Shown here: piece after piece, positions 32,184 to 41,081 of the stretch
Layout: every line of letters begins with the position of its first letter
Position numbering within the stretch: position 1 is the first letter of the stretch
DNA from: Streptomyces qinzhouensis
Lineage (GTDB): Bacteria; Actinomycetota; Actinomycetes; Streptomycetales; Streptomycetaceae
NCBI RefSeq assembly: GCF_007856155.1
Contig: NZ_CP042266.1
Location: forward strand, 1,736,001 to 1,800,000
Direction: 5' to 3'
DNA length: 64,000 nt
The notes under the pieces: generated by a model
The model's database searches: none
The model's input: only the letters and a program-made list of their open reading frames with translations
Told to the model about the DNA's origin: nothing
Program-made: the position numbers and the translations under genes

Positions 32184-33038
32184 GTGAGTCCTTGGCAGCA
32201 GACGGCCCGGCGTGCGCTCGGCGCGGTGGCGCGGCGGGCACCCCGCGGAACGCGCCGTACGACCGGGACCGGAGCGGGATGCCCACCGGAGGACGGAGGC
32301 TCTCCCGCACCCGGGGCGGCGGTCTCAGGGCCCGGCCGGGCGGACGGCGGCACCCCGGTCGTCACCTGGGCGCTGATCGCCGTCTGCTGCGCGGTCTTCC
32401 TCGTCGGGCCCGGCTCGGGGCTCAATCCCGCCTACGGCACCGGGGACGCCCTCGCGGCGGCCCGCGGCGCGTACTTCGCCCGCTGGGGGGTGATCCCCGC
32501 CGAGCTCGCCGGCGGGGCACCGGGCGCCCTGCTCACCCCCTTCACCGCGCTCTTCGTCCACGGCAACTGGCTGCATCTCCTCGGGAACATGCTCTTCCTC
32601 TACGTATTCGGCGCCATGACCGAGGAACACCTGGGACGACTGCGGTTCACCCTCTTCTATCTGGGGGCCGGAGCTGCGGCGCTGGCCGCCTACGCGGCCG
32701 CCAACGCGGACTCCGAGCAGACCCTGATCGGCGCCTCGGGCGCGATCTCGGCCGTACTCGGAGCCTTTCTGTTCCTCTTCCCGAAAGCCCGGGTCACCAG
32801 TCTCTTCCCGTTCCTCTTCTTCCTGCCGCTGCGCTTCCCGGCCCGGGTGGTGCTGGTCTTCTGGTTCGTGCTCCAGTGGCTGGCGGCGACCGGGCTGGGC
32901 CAGGGCTCGCCCGCGGTGGCCTATCTGGCGCATCTGGTGGGGTTCGCGATCGGCTTCCTCTACGCGTGGGGACGATTCCGGCGTCCGGCTAGAGTGAGGC
33001 CCCCAGCAGCGGCCACCGAAGGAGACAGCCAACCGTGA
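32184..33038 (+). CDS. Rhomboid-family intramembrane serine protease
   Basis: 284 residues, six or so membrane helices. HGNWLHLLGNMLFLYVFG is the rhomboid loop/helix motif, catalytic Ser in LIGASGAISAVLG and His in LAHLVGFAIGFL form the dyad; substrate-gate Glu/Arg region EEHLGRLRF is present. The first ~55 residues are a Pro/Gly/Arg-rich cytoplasmic extension. GTG 32184. The stop overlaps the GTG of the next gene (GTGA), coupling them. Natural substrates unknown. Confidence 0.9.
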   Translation: MSPWQQTARRALGAVARRAPRGTRRTTGTGAGCPPEDGGSPAPGAAVSGPGRADGGTPVVTWALIAVCCAVFLVGPGSGLNPAYGTGDALAAARGAYFARWGVIPAELAGGAPGALLTPFTALFVHGNWLHLLGNMLFLYVFGAMTEEHLGRLRFTLFYLGAGAAALAAYAAANADSEQTLIGASGAISAVLGAFLFLFPKARVTSLFPFLFFLPLRFPARVVLVFWFVLQWLAATGLGQGSPAVAYLAHLVGFAIGFLYAWGRFRRPARVRPPAAATEGDSQP

Positions 33039-33316
33039 TCACCGCGATCGTGCTCATCAAGACCAGCGTGGACCGCATTCCCGAGATCGCCGACGAGATC
33101 GCGGCGCTGGAGGATGTGAGCGAGGTCTTCTCGGTGACCGGAACCTACGATCTGATCGCCATGGTCCGGGTGGCCCGGCACGAGAACCTCGCCGATGTGA
33201 TCCCGGGCCGGATCAGCAAGGTCGAGGGCGTCCTCGGCACCGACACCCATGTCGCGTTCCGCACCTACTCCCAGCACGACCTGGAGGCCGCCTTCGCCAT
33301 CGGCCTCGACTCCTGA
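33035..33316 (+). CDS. Stand-alone RAM (Lrp/AsnC effector-domain) protein
   Basis: 93 residues equal to one RAM domain of Lrp/AsnC regulators without a DNA-binding part: AIVLIKTSVDRIPEIADEIAAL, SVTGTYDLIAMVRV, VEGVLGTDTHVAFRTYS. These domains oligomerise and bind amino acids. GAAGGAG lies 7 bases before the start. Translational coupling to the rhomboid protease is unexplained. Could modulate a full-length Lrp elsewhere. Confidence 0.88.
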   Translation: MITAIVLIKTSVDRIPEIADEIAALEDVSEVFSVTGTYDLIAMVRVARHENLADVIPGRISKVEGVLGTDTHVAFRTYSQHDLEAAFAIGLDS

Positions 33317-33422
33317 CGGCGGACCGGCTCCCGGTGCCGGATTCCCCGGCGCGCCCAGTGGCCGCCGTCACAGCGGTCACAGCACCCCCGCTACCTGCGT
33401 CTTTCCCCGCCGGAAACCTTCT

Positions 33423-33440
33423 GATGAAGAATTCTTCATC
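33423..33440. promoter_or_regulatory. 18-bp perfect palindrome upstream of the two-component operon
   Basis: GATGAAGAATTCTTCATC is a perfect palindrome 46 bases before the ATG at 33486, followed by TTCTTCTCATCC. TTCATC half-sites also occur as an inverted pair before the DASS transporter gene (36128-36146). Candidate site for the OmpR-type regulator encoded at 35346. Confidence 0.5.
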
Positions 33441-33485
33441 TTCTTCTCATCCGGATGACGCCCTGCGGCTCCCACCATCGACACC

Positions 33486-33899
33486 ATGCTCTTCTCCCAC
33501 CGCATCGCGGCCCTGATCGCCGTCGTCGCGATCCCCCTCGGGATCGCGGTGACCAGCTATGCCCTCACCGACAGCTCCGACACCCCCAAGGTCCCGCCGA
33601 AGGTGAAGCTGGAATCCAACTCTCCCGGCGGCCCCACGGGTACGGCCGGCAGCCCCGGCCCGACCCAGGGAGACGAGACGGTGGCGCCCCCGGTGAGCGA
33701 GAACCCGGGCGACGACGACACACCCCAGACCACCCCGTCCACGAGCCCGGTCACCGGCCGGCCGGGCACGAACGGCGGCGCCCCCGGCACCGGCCCCACC
33801 GGCGGCGGCACCGGTGGCGGCGCAACCAAGCCCGCACCGGGCAACAACGGCGGGGACGACGACGGCCCGGGAGGCGACGACTTCGGTGACGACGGCTGA
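33486..33899 (+). CDS. Small exported Pro/Gly/Asp-rich protein
   Basis: 137 residues. One N-terminal hydrophobic helix (AALIAVVAIPLGIAVTSYAL) acts as signal or anchor; the rest is disordered and low complexity with Gly/Pro/Thr/Asp runs and ends DDDGPGGDDFGDDG. The stop lies 14 bases inside the following kinase gene, so the two are co-translated; the protein may be a sensor partner, ligand buffer or target of the kinase. No domain recognised. Confidence 0.75.
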   Translation: MLFSHRIAALIAVVAIPLGIAVTSYALTDSSDTPKVPPKVKLESNSPGGPTGTAGSPGPTQGDETVAPPVSENPGDDDTPQTTPSTSPVTGRPGTNGGAPGTGPTGGGTGGGATKPAPGNNGGDDDGPGGDDFGDDG

Positions 33900-35349
33900 A
33901 CCGTTGCGCCGCTGGGTGACCGCACGGGCCCGGACGGTCTCCGCCCGGGCCCGCATCCTGCTCTGGCTGCTCATAGTCATGGCCGTGGCACTCGCCGCGG
34001 TCGCCCTGGCGACCCGCTCGGTACTGCTGCGCGACGCCGACCACCGGATCAACGGCCTCCTGGCTCAGGAGACCAATGAATTCGCCAACTTCGTCCGGCA
34101 GGGCTTCGACCCCGGCACCGGACAGCAGTTCACCGACCCCAACCCGCTGCTGAAGGTCTTTCTGGCGCGCCAGTACCCGGATCCGGACGAGGAACTCATC
34201 GGCCTGGTCGACAAACCCGCCGAGGACGAGCCCTTCGTCAAGGAACAGAGCCGTGACCACGGGATGCGCCATCCGCTGGTCAAGGACCGGGCATCCCTGA
34301 CGAAGGTGTTCAACTCCCCCGACGCCTCGGGCGTCCTCCGGCGCCCCGGCGGCGAGGTCCGCTGGGCGAAGGTCCCCATCGAACCGGCGAACGGCCACCC
34401 CCCGGCGGCCTTCGTCGTCGCCGTCCACCCGGCCGGCGAACGCGAGAAGGCGAACGACGTCTTCCATATGCTGCTGGCGATATCCGGCGTGGCCCTGCTG
34501 ATGACCACCGGTATCGGCTGGGTCGTCGCGGGCCGCATCCTGCGTCCGGTACGGCTGGTCCGCACCACCGCCGCCCAGCTCACCGAGCAGGACCTGACCC
34601 AGCGCATCCCGGTCGAGGGCCGCGACGACATCGCCGCCCTCGCCGAGACCTTCAACGCCATGCTCGACCGGCTGGAGCGGGCGTTCGCGGCGCAGCGGGA
34701 GTTCGTCGACGACGCGGGCCACGAGCTCCGTACCCCGATCACCATCGTCCGGGGCCATCTGGAGCTGATGGGCGACGACCCCGCCGAACGGGAGGAGACC
34801 GTCCGGATCGTGATGGAGGAGCTCGACCGGATGAGCCGGATCGTCGAGGACCTGCTGCTGCTCGCCAAGGCGGAGCGGCCGGACTTCGTCAGCCCGGAGC
34901 CGGTCCAGACGGGCGAGCTGACGGCCGATGTGTTCGTCAAGGCCCGGGCCCTGGGCGAACGGGACTGGCAGCTGGCCGGGGTGGTCGACGCCGAAGTCGC
35001 GCTCGACCCGCAGCGGATCACCCAGGCCATGGTCCAGCTCGCCCAGAACGCCGTCCAGCACACCACCATGGGGCAGCGGGTCAGCATCGGTTCGCGCGAC
35101 GAGGGCGACCGGATCGAGCTGTACGTCGCCGACAGCGGGCCCGGCGTACAGCCGCAGGACGCCGAGGTCATCTTCGAACGCTTCCGGCGCGGCACCGCCC
35201 GGCGCGGCTCCCGGGCCACCGGAGCCGGACTGGGGCTCGCCATCGTGAAGGCCATCGCCGAGGGCCACGGCGGGCGCGTCGAGCTGCGTCCCACCGACGG
35301 CGGCGGCGCCACCTTCGTCCTCGTACTCCAGAAGGAAGCCACCCCGTGA
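33886..35349 (+). CDS. HAMP-containing sensor histidine kinase
   Basis: 487 residues: membrane helix 1 (ILLWLLIVMAVALAAVALA), extracytoplasmic sensor (~60-190), helix 2 (MLLAISGVALLMTTGIGWVV), HAMP (GRILRPVRLVRTTAAQLTEQ), HisKA with phospho-acceptor in FVDDAGHELRTPI, then HATPase with N-box LAQNAVQHT, ADSGPGV and GAGLGLAIVKAIAEGHGG. GTG 33886 overlaps the exported-protein gene by 14 bases and is preceded by GGGAGG; the stop overlaps the regulator GTG (GTGA). Signal unknown. Confidence 0.93.
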   Translation: MTTAEPLRRWVTARARTVSARARILLWLLIVMAVALAAVALATRSVLLRDADHRINGLLAQETNEFANFVRQGFDPGTGQQFTDPNPLLKVFLARQYPDPDEELIGLVDKPAEDEPFVKEQSRDHGMRHPLVKDRASLTKVFNSPDASGVLRRPGGEVRWAKVPIEPANGHPPAAFVVAVHPAGEREKANDVFHMLLAISGVALLMTTGIGWVVAGRILRPVRLVRTTAAQLTEQDLTQRIPVEGRDDIAALAETFNAMLDRLERAFAAQREFVDDAGHELRTPITIVRGHLELMGDDPAEREETVRIVMEELDRMSRIVEDLLLLAKAERPDFVSPEPVQTGELTADVFVKARALGERDWQLAGVVDAEVALDPQRITQAMVQLAQNAVQHTTMGQRVSIGSRDEGDRIELYVADSGPGVQPQDAEVIFERFRRGTARRGSRATGAGLGLAIVKAIAEGHGGRVELRPTDGGGATFVLVLQKEATP

Positions 35350-36008
35350 ACCGGATACTCATCGTCGAGGACGAGGAACGCATCGCGTCGTTCGTGGAGA
35401 AGGGACTGCGCGCCAACGGCTTCACCACCAGCGTCGTCCACGACGGGGACGCCGCCTACGACTACGCCGTGACCGGCGGCTTCGATCTGGTGATCCTCGA
35501 TATCGGACTGCCCGGCCGGGACGGCTTCACCGTCCTGCGCCAACTCCGGGAGGCCCAGGTGTCGGTACCGGTGATCGTGCTGACGGCGCGGGATTCCGTA
35601 CGGGACACGGTCGCCGGTCTGGAGGGCGGCGCCGACGACTGGATGACCAAGCCGTTCCGCTTCGAGGAGCTGCTGGCCCGGGTCCGGCTGCGGCTGCGCA
35701 CGGCCGCCCGGGCGCCGGAGGTCACCGTACTGCGCAACGGCGAACTCAGCCTCGACCTGCGCACCCGCCGGGCCCGCTCCGGGGAGCGGATGGTCGATCT
35801 GACCGCCCGTGAGTTCGTCCTGCTCGAACTCTTTCTGCGCCATCCGGGGCAGGTGCTGTCCCGGGAGCAGATCCTCTCCCATGTCTGGGGGTACGACTTC
35901 GACCCCGGCTCCAACATCGTCGACGTCTATGTCCGGGCGCTGCGCAAGAAACTGGGCGCCGACCGGGTGGAGACGGTCCGCGGCATGGGATACCGGCTGC
36001 CGGAGTGA
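35346..36008 (+). CDS. OmpR-family response regulator
   Basis: 220 residues. Receiver: VEDEERI acidic pocket, phospho-acceptor in LVILDIGLPGRDG, VLTARDS, and Lys in WMTKPFRFEELLARV. C-terminal winged helix: RTRRARSGERMVDLTAREFVLLEL, LSREQILSHVWGYDFDPGSN, RKKLGADRVETVRGMGYRL. Coupled to the kinase by GTGA overlap. Likely targets are its own operon and the DASS transporter downstream, both preceded by TTCATC-type repeats. Confidence 0.94.
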   Translation: MNRILIVEDEERIASFVEKGLRANGFTTSVVHDGDAAYDYAVTGGFDLVILDIGLPGRDGFTVLRQLREAQVSVPVIVLTARDSVRDTVAGLEGGADDWMTKPFRFEELLARVRLRLRTAARAPEVTVLRNGELSLDLRTRRARSGERMVDLTAREFVLLELFLRHPGQVLSREQILSHVWGYDFDPGSNIVDVYVRALRKKLGADRVETVRGMGYRLPE

Positions 36009-36127
36009 ACGGCGCCCCGCCGGGGGCGCGTCCGCACGGAGCCGTACGGTGACCATGCCGTACGGCTCCTTCGCATTCCCCCCGGTGCCGCGATGCGCCC
36101 CCGGTCGCACCGCTTGGTGAAGTTCCT

Positions 36128-36146
36128 TTCATCATCGGCTCATGAA
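36128..36146. promoter_or_regulatory. Inverted repeat before the DASS transporter
   Basis: TTCAT, 9 bases, ATGAA, 32 bases before the GTG of the transporter, shares the TTCATC half-site with the palindrome at 33423. The GTG at 36178 has no ribosome site and CATAT lies 7 bases before it, so the transcript may be leaderless. Confidence 0.4.
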
Positions 36147-36177
36147 GTGCTCACCGCCCGGGTGAAACCTCATATCC

Positions 36178-37593
36178 GTGACACTGAACCTGCGACAGGC
36201 CGCGACCCTCTGTGTGGCGCTCAGCATCTGCGCGCTGCTCGTCGTTCCCGGCAACTTCCCCGGACTGAGCGGCGACGCCCGGATCACCCTCGGCGTCTTC
36301 GCGATCGCCACCTGCGCCTGGATCGGCACCCCGATCGACGACACCTATATCGCGCTGGGCGCGGGGCTGGCGCTCACGGCGACCGGGGTGATCACCAGTG
36401 ACACCCTCTTCGGGACCCTCGGCGACGACACCGTCTGGCTGCTGATCTGCGCCTTCGTCATGGCCGCCGCGGTGGCCAGGACCGGGCTCGCCGGCCGGGC
36501 CGCGGCCTTTCTGGTCACCGGCGCCCGGACGGTCCGTCAGCTGGTCCATCTGACCTGCGCGGCACTGGTGGTCACGGCCTTCGCGGTACCGGCGACCTCC
36601 GGCCGGGCGGCGCTCGCGCTGCCGGTGTTCATCGCACTCGCGAAGGCGCTGGCCGACCGGAAGCGGCTGGTGGTGATGCTGGCGCTGCTGTTCCCGACCG
36701 TGATCCTGCTCTCCGCGGTGGCGACCCTCATCGGCGCGGGCGCCCATCTGATCACGGTGTCCGTGCTGTGGGAGGCCACCGGCGAGAGCATCGGCTTCGC
36801 CGAATGGCTGCTGATCGGGCTGCCGCTGGCGATCGTCTCCTCCCATCTGGCCGCCGAGGTGGTGCTGTTCACGACCACCAAGCGGGCGGACCGCACCGGT
36901 CCGGTGCACATCACCGCCGAGGAGATCCAGCAGCACACCGAGGCTCCGGTCACCGGCCCCTGGTCGCCGGCGGAGGCGCGGTGCGCGCTGCTGATGGCCA
37001 CCGTGGTGGCGCTGTGGTGCAGCGAGCCGCTGCACCGGGTACCGCCGGCCGTGGTGGCGCTGATCGGCGCGGTGGTCGCGGCGTCCCCGGCGCTCGGGAC
37101 GGTCAAGCTGAAGGACGCGCTGAAGACCGTGCCCTGGTCGATGCTGCTGTTCATGGCCGCGACGATGGCGATGGGTGTGGCGCTCGCCGACTCCGGGGCC
37201 GCGAAGTGGCTGGTCGGCGGGGTACCGCTGGATGTGCCTGCCTGGGCCTTCCTGGCGGTCGTGGTGCTCGTGTCGACCCTGGCGCATCTGGTGCTGCAGT
37301 CCCGTTCGGCCCGCTCCTCGGTACTGGTACCGCTGGTCGTGGCGGCGGCCGTGGGTGCCGGGGTCAATCCGGTGGCGGCGGCACTGGCGTCCACGGCGGC
37401 GGCCGGGTTCTGCCACACCCTGCCCGCTTCCGCGAAGCCCGTCACCCTCTACTCCGATATACCGGGCATCCCTACGTACGCCCCTCGCGATCTGCTGCGG
37501 ATGTCCGCGGTGCTGGCGCCCCTGACCGCCGCGCTGGTGCTGCTGTTCGCGGTGGCCGTCTGGCCGCTGGTGGGTGTCCCCGTCACCCCCTGA
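36178..37593 (+). CDS. DASS/SLC13-type anion transporter
   Basis: 471 residues with about 11-12 membrane helices. Resembles the divalent anion:Na+ symporter / ArsB-NhaD ion transporter superfamily: ALGAGLALTATGVI, VFALPATSGRAALALPVF-like segment, LSAVATLIGAGAHLI, and the second repeat WSMLLFMAATMAMGVAL and LQSRSARSSVLVPL. Probably imports dicarboxylates or sulfate; substrate unknown. The next gene is glycerate kinase, suggesting an organic-acid function. GTG 36178 may be leaderless. Confidence 0.82.
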   Translation: MTLNLRQAATLCVALSICALLVVPGNFPGLSGDARITLGVFAIATCAWIGTPIDDTYIALGAGLALTATGVITSDTLFGTLGDDTVWLLICAFVMAAAVARTGLAGRAAAFLVTGARTVRQLVHLTCAALVVTAFAVPATSGRAALALPVFIALAKALADRKRLVVMLALLFPTVILLSAVATLIGAGAHLITVSVLWEATGESIGFAEWLLIGLPLAIVSSHLAAEVVLFTTTKRADRTGPVHITAEEIQQHTEAPVTGPWSPAEARCALLMATVVALWCSEPLHRVPPAVVALIGAVVAASPALGTVKLKDALKTVPWSMLLFMAATMAMGVALADSGAAKWLVGGVPLDVPAWAFLAVVVLVSTLAHLVLQSRSARSSVLVPLVVAAAVGAGVNPVAAALASTAAAGFCHTLPASAKPVTLYSDIPGIPTYAPRDLLRMSAVLAPLTAALVLLFAVAVWPLVGVPVTP

Positions 37594-37663
37594 ACCACGG
37601 CCGGCCCGCCACCCCCTCACCCCCACCCTCACTTGTTCACCACCCGTACCGGGAGTTCATACG

Positions 37664-38872
37664 ATGCTGACCCGTTTCGCCGTCGCGCCCAGCGGCTTCA
37701 AGGAGTCCTTGTCCGCCCAGGCCGCGGCCGAGGCCATCGCCGCCGGGGTCCGCCGGGTGGTCCCCGACGCGGAGATCGACCTCATCCCCCTGGTGGACGG
37801 CGGGGAGGGCACCGCGGAGGCGCTGGCCGCGGCGTCCGGCGGGCGGCTCGTCCGACTGGCCGCCACCGGGCCCACCGGCAGGCCGGTCGCCACGCACTTC
37901 GCCATGCTCGACAAGTACACGGCCGTGGTGGAGATGGCCGCGGTCGCCGGTCTGTCGCTGGTGCCGCGCGATCTGCGGGACCCGGCCGCCACCACGACCT
38001 ACGGTGTCGGTGAGCTCATCCGTGCCGCGCTCGACGAGGGGGCCCGGGAGATCCTCGTGGGCTGCGGCGACTCCGGCACCTCGGACGGCGGCGCGGGCGC
38101 CCTCCAGGCCCTCGGCGCGCGGCTGCTCGCCGCGGACGGCACGGAACTCCCGTACGGCGGCCGGGAGCTGCTCAGGCTGGACCGGATCGACACCTCCGGC
38201 CTCGACCCCCGGCTCGGCCGTACCAATATCCGGGTGGCCTGCAATCCGTTCAACGTGCTGTGCGGGGAGCGCGGCGTGGCCCGGGTCTTCGGCCCCCAGA
38301 AGGGCGCGACGCCCGAGCAGGTCGAGCAGTTGTCGGCGGCGCTGGAGCACTGGGCGGACGTCCTCACCCGCGATCTGGACGTCCGGGCCGATCTGTACGG
38401 GGGCCCGGGCACCGGCGCCTCCGGCGGGCTCGGCGCCGGGCTGGCGGCGCTCGGCGCCCTGCTGCTGCCCCGCTTCGAGGTCCTCCTCGACCATCTCGAC
38501 CTCGATGCCCGGCTGGCCCGGGCGGACCTCGTACTCACCGCGGAGGGGGCACTGGACCACCAGACCCCGCGCGGCAAGGTGCCCGCCGAGGTCGCCCGGC
38601 GGGCCAAGCGGTACGGCCGTCCGGTGCTGGCGCTGGCGGGCACGATCGGGGAGGGCGCGCACCAGGTGCGGTCGGCGGGGGTGGACGCGTACAGCTCCAT
38701 ACTCCCGGCACCGGTGAGCCTGACCGAGGCGCTCGGCCGCGGTGGGGAGTTCCTCACCGACGCGACCGAGCGGGCGCTGCGGATGGTGCTGATCGGGACG
38801 CGGATCCCGGAGCGTCAGCCGGTCGGCGCGCTGCCCGGGTCCGGGACGCAGCGGCCGTCCTCGGTGCGGTAG
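37664..38872 (+). CDS. glxK: Glycerate kinase
   Basis: 402 residues, GlxK/GarK family: phosphorylates D-glycerate (2- or 3-phosphoglycerate product). Motifs: VAPSGFKESLSAQAAAEAI, PLVDGGEGTAEAL, GCGDSGTSDGGAGALQALG, CNPFNVLCGERGVARVFGPQKGA, GTGASGGLGAGLAALG, AEGALDHQTPRGKVPAEVARRAK. ATG 37664 follows GGGAG at 8 bases. Its last 58 bases overlap the 3' end of the convergent aminotransferase gene. Placed after the DASS transporter, it may handle an imported C3 acid. Confidence 0.94.
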   Translation: MLTRFAVAPSGFKESLSAQAAAEAIAAGVRRVVPDAEIDLIPLVDGGEGTAEALAAASGGRLVRLAATGPTGRPVATHFAMLDKYTAVVEMAAVAGLSLVPRDLRDPAATTTYGVGELIRAALDEGAREILVGCGDSGTSDGGAGALQALGARLLAADGTELPYGGRELLRLDRIDTSGLDPRLGRTNIRVACNPFNVLCGERGVARVFGPQKGATPEQVEQLSAALEHWADVLTRDLDVRADLYGGPGTGASGGLGAGLAALGALLLPRFEVLLDHLDLDARLARADLVLTAEGALDHQTPRGKVPAEVARRAKRYGRPVLALAGTIGEGAHQVRSAGVDAYSSILPAPVSLTEALGRGGEFLTDATERALRMVLIGTRIPERQPVGALPGSGTQRPSSVR

Positions 38873-40197
38873 GTCCAGCGGGCGCCGTCGGTGACCAGTT
38901 CACGGACGGCGCCGAGGAAACGGTCCACGTGCTCGTCGGGGGTACCGGCGCCGAAGCTGACCCGGATGGCGTTGAGGGACCGCTCCCCCGGCTCGGCCTC
39001 GGGGGCGCCGCACTCGCCCGGGTCCTGCGGGTCGCTGCCCAGCAGGGTGCGGACCAGGGGGTGGGCGCAGAACAGACCGTCCCGGACGCCGATGCCGTAC
39101 TCGGCGGAGAGCGCGGCGGCGAAGTGGGAGCTGTTCCAGCCCTCCACGACGAACGAGATCACGCCGACCCGCGGCGCGTCGTCGCCGAACAGGGAGAGGA
39201 CCTTCACCTCCGGCACCTCGGCGAGCCCGGCCCGGACCCGGGCGACGAGCGTCTGCTCCCGGGTCACCAGCTCGTCGAATCCGGCGTCGGTGAGGGCGCG
39301 GCAGGCGGCGGCGATCGCGTAGACGCCGATGACGTTCGGCGAACCGGCCTCGTGGCGGGCGGCCGTCGTATGCCACTCCACCTCGACTCCGCCGTCGGTA
39401 CGGCGGGCGACCTTCCGGGAGGCGCCGCCACCCGCGAGATACGGTTCGGCCGCCCGCAGCCAGTCGGCCCGGCCCGCGAGGACGCCCGAGCCGAAGGGCG
39501 CGTACAGCTTGTGTCCGGAGAACGCGACCCAGTCGACGTCCAGCTCCTGGACGGAGACCGGGTGGTGCGGGGCGAGCTGGGCGGCGTCGAGGACGATCCG
39601 GGCGCCATGGGCGTGCGCGGCCGCCGCGAGCTCCTTCACCGGCCACAGCTCGCCGGTGACATTGGACGCGCCCGTCACACAGACCAGCGCCGGGCCGTAC
39701 GGATCCCGGTCCGCGAGCGCCCGCTCCAGGGTGGTCACGGCCTCGCCGGGGGTCCGCGGCGCGTTCAGATACGTGACCCGGGCGTCCCTCCACGGCAGGA
39801 GGGAGGCATGGTGCTCGGTCTCGAAGACGAACACCTGGCAGTCGGCGGGGAGGGCGGCGGCGAGCAGATTGAGGGAGTCGGTGGTGGAGCGGGTGAAGAC
39901 GATCTGGTCGCCGTCCCGGCAGTCGAGGAACTCGGCGACGGTGGCGCGGCTGTTCTCGAAGAGGTCGGTGGAGAGCTGGGAGAGATAGCCCGCGCCCCGG
40001 TGGACGCTGCCGTAGTAGGGCGCGTAGGCGGCGACGTCGTCCCAGACCCGCTGGAGGGCGGGGGCGCTGGCGGCGTAGTCGAGCGCCGCGTAGGTCACCT
40101 CACCGCCGGTGACGAGCGGGACGGTGACATCGCCGCCGAGCACGGGGAGGGGGGCGGTGGCGGTGGCGACGGGCTGCGGACACACGGCTGCGGACAT
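38815..40197 (-). CDS. Class V aminotransferase (cysteine desulfurase-like)
   Basis: 460 residues of the fold-type I PLP class V group. LDYAASAPAL at the N-terminus, SVHRGAGYLS, FTRSTTDSLNLLA, FETEHHASLLPW, VTGASNVTGELWPV, Schiff-base Lys in VAFSGHKLYAPFGSGVLAG and SPNVIGVYAIAAAC. The C-terminal part lacks an obvious catalytic Cys loop of SufS (RTG-H-CA pattern is replaced by RDGLFCAHPLVRTLLG, where a Cys is present). ATG 40197 is preceded by GGGAG. Cysteine desulfuration or related elimination likely; true substrate open. Confidence 0.85.
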   Translation of the reverse strand: MSAAVCPQPVATATAPLPVLGGDVTVPLVTGGEVTYAALDYAASAPALQRVWDDVAAYAPYYGSVHRGAGYLSQLSTDLFENSRATVAEFLDCRDGDQIVFTRSTTDSLNLLAAALPADCQVFVFETEHHASLLPWRDARVTYLNAPRTPGEAVTTLERALADRDPYGPALVCVTGASNVTGELWPVKELAAAAHAHGARIVLDAAQLAPHHPVSVQELDVDWVAFSGHKLYAPFGSGVLAGRADWLRAAEPYLAGGGASRKVARRTDGGVEVEWHTTAARHEAGSPNVIGVYAIAAACRALTDAGFDELVTREQTLVARVRAGLAEVPEVKVLSLFGDDAPRVGVISFVVEGWNSSHFAAALSAEYGIGVRDGLFCAHPLVRTLLGSDPQDPGECGAPEAEPGERSLNAIRVSFGAGTPDEHVDRFLGAVRELVTDGARWTYRTEDGRCVPDPGSAPTG

Positions 40198-40605
40198 GGC
40201 GAACTCTCCCGGGAGGGCAGGCGGAATGAAGGCTTCAAAGGCCCCGCACGGCACACGGAAGAGGCGCAGAGCGCTTGGGCGCAGGGCGTTCCGGGGTACG
40301 GGGATGTGCTGAAGAAGGGGCTACGAGGCCCTATCGCATTCGCTTGCTCACGAGGCTGCTCCCTTGAGGACCAGGACCCCAGGGTGTCGCAGGGGTCCGC
40401 GCTTGCCGCGGGCCTCGCTGCCCACGGCCTGGTCTTCACCCGGGGCACCCCGCCACGGACGGAGGGTTGCCGGACAGCGGGCCGGGGCCGTAGTCGCTGT
40501 CACTCATGACCTGGCCAAACCGTATGCGACGCACCGCGACGCCGCAACCCCGTCCGGTATCCGGACAGCCGCGCCGTCCCGGGGCGCTGCCCCGGGCCCC
40601 TGTTC

Positions 40606-40902
40606 GCGGTCGCCCGCGGACCATCGGTGGTTTGTCGCGCGGTTCCGCCACCGGCGCCTGGCGGCGTGGGGGCATGCCACACGGCGTGCGCCCGGCCAAA
40701 GGCTGTGCCCTGCCGACTGCACGCCGTGCGTGGCTTGTCGCGCAGTTCCCCGCGCCCCTTCTTGTCCGTTTCCCGCCTGTCTTGTTGCCCGTGGGGCGCG
40801 GACCGGGTGTTCAGGGGCGCTGGGGGTCCCCCCACGCCGCCAGGCGTAGGGGGCGGAACTGCGCGAACGGCCCGCGACGGTGCGCGGTCGGCAAACCGGC
40901 CC
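40606..40902. repeat. Cluster of Streptomyces-type intergenic repeats
   Basis: At least three related blocks lie in the 884-base gap 40198-41081: GGTTTGTCGCGCGGTTCC (40606-40660), GCCGACTGCACGCCGTGC plus CTTGTCGCGCAGTTCC (40708-40763), and an inverted copy GGGGGTCCCCCCACGCC ... GGCGGAACTGCGCGA (40815-40902) matching 23355-23432. Blocks two and three face each other and could form a long hairpin. No open frame in the gap has support; 40198-40600 holds the aminotransferase promoter region, unresolved. Confidence 0.7.
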
Positions 40903-41045
40903 CGCCGGGAACGGTGCTCGCCGCAGGCCGACTGGATGCGGGAAAGGCATGTGAGGCGCCGGGGTCCCCATGCTCCTCTGGCATACCCAGGGGCGGCCCG
41001 GCACCGCCGGACAGGCAGTCGGCGCACCCCGCCGCGGCGGCGGAG

Positions 41046-41073
41046 AAAGGGGGGCGCACCCGGCGCCCCCCCT
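41046..41073 (-). terminator. Terminator after trpD
   Basis: Nine-bp GC stem (41049-41057 with 41063-41071) followed on the minus strand by TTTCTCC, 9 bases beyond the trpD stop. Confidence 0.75.
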
Positions 41074-41081
41074 TCAGCCCC

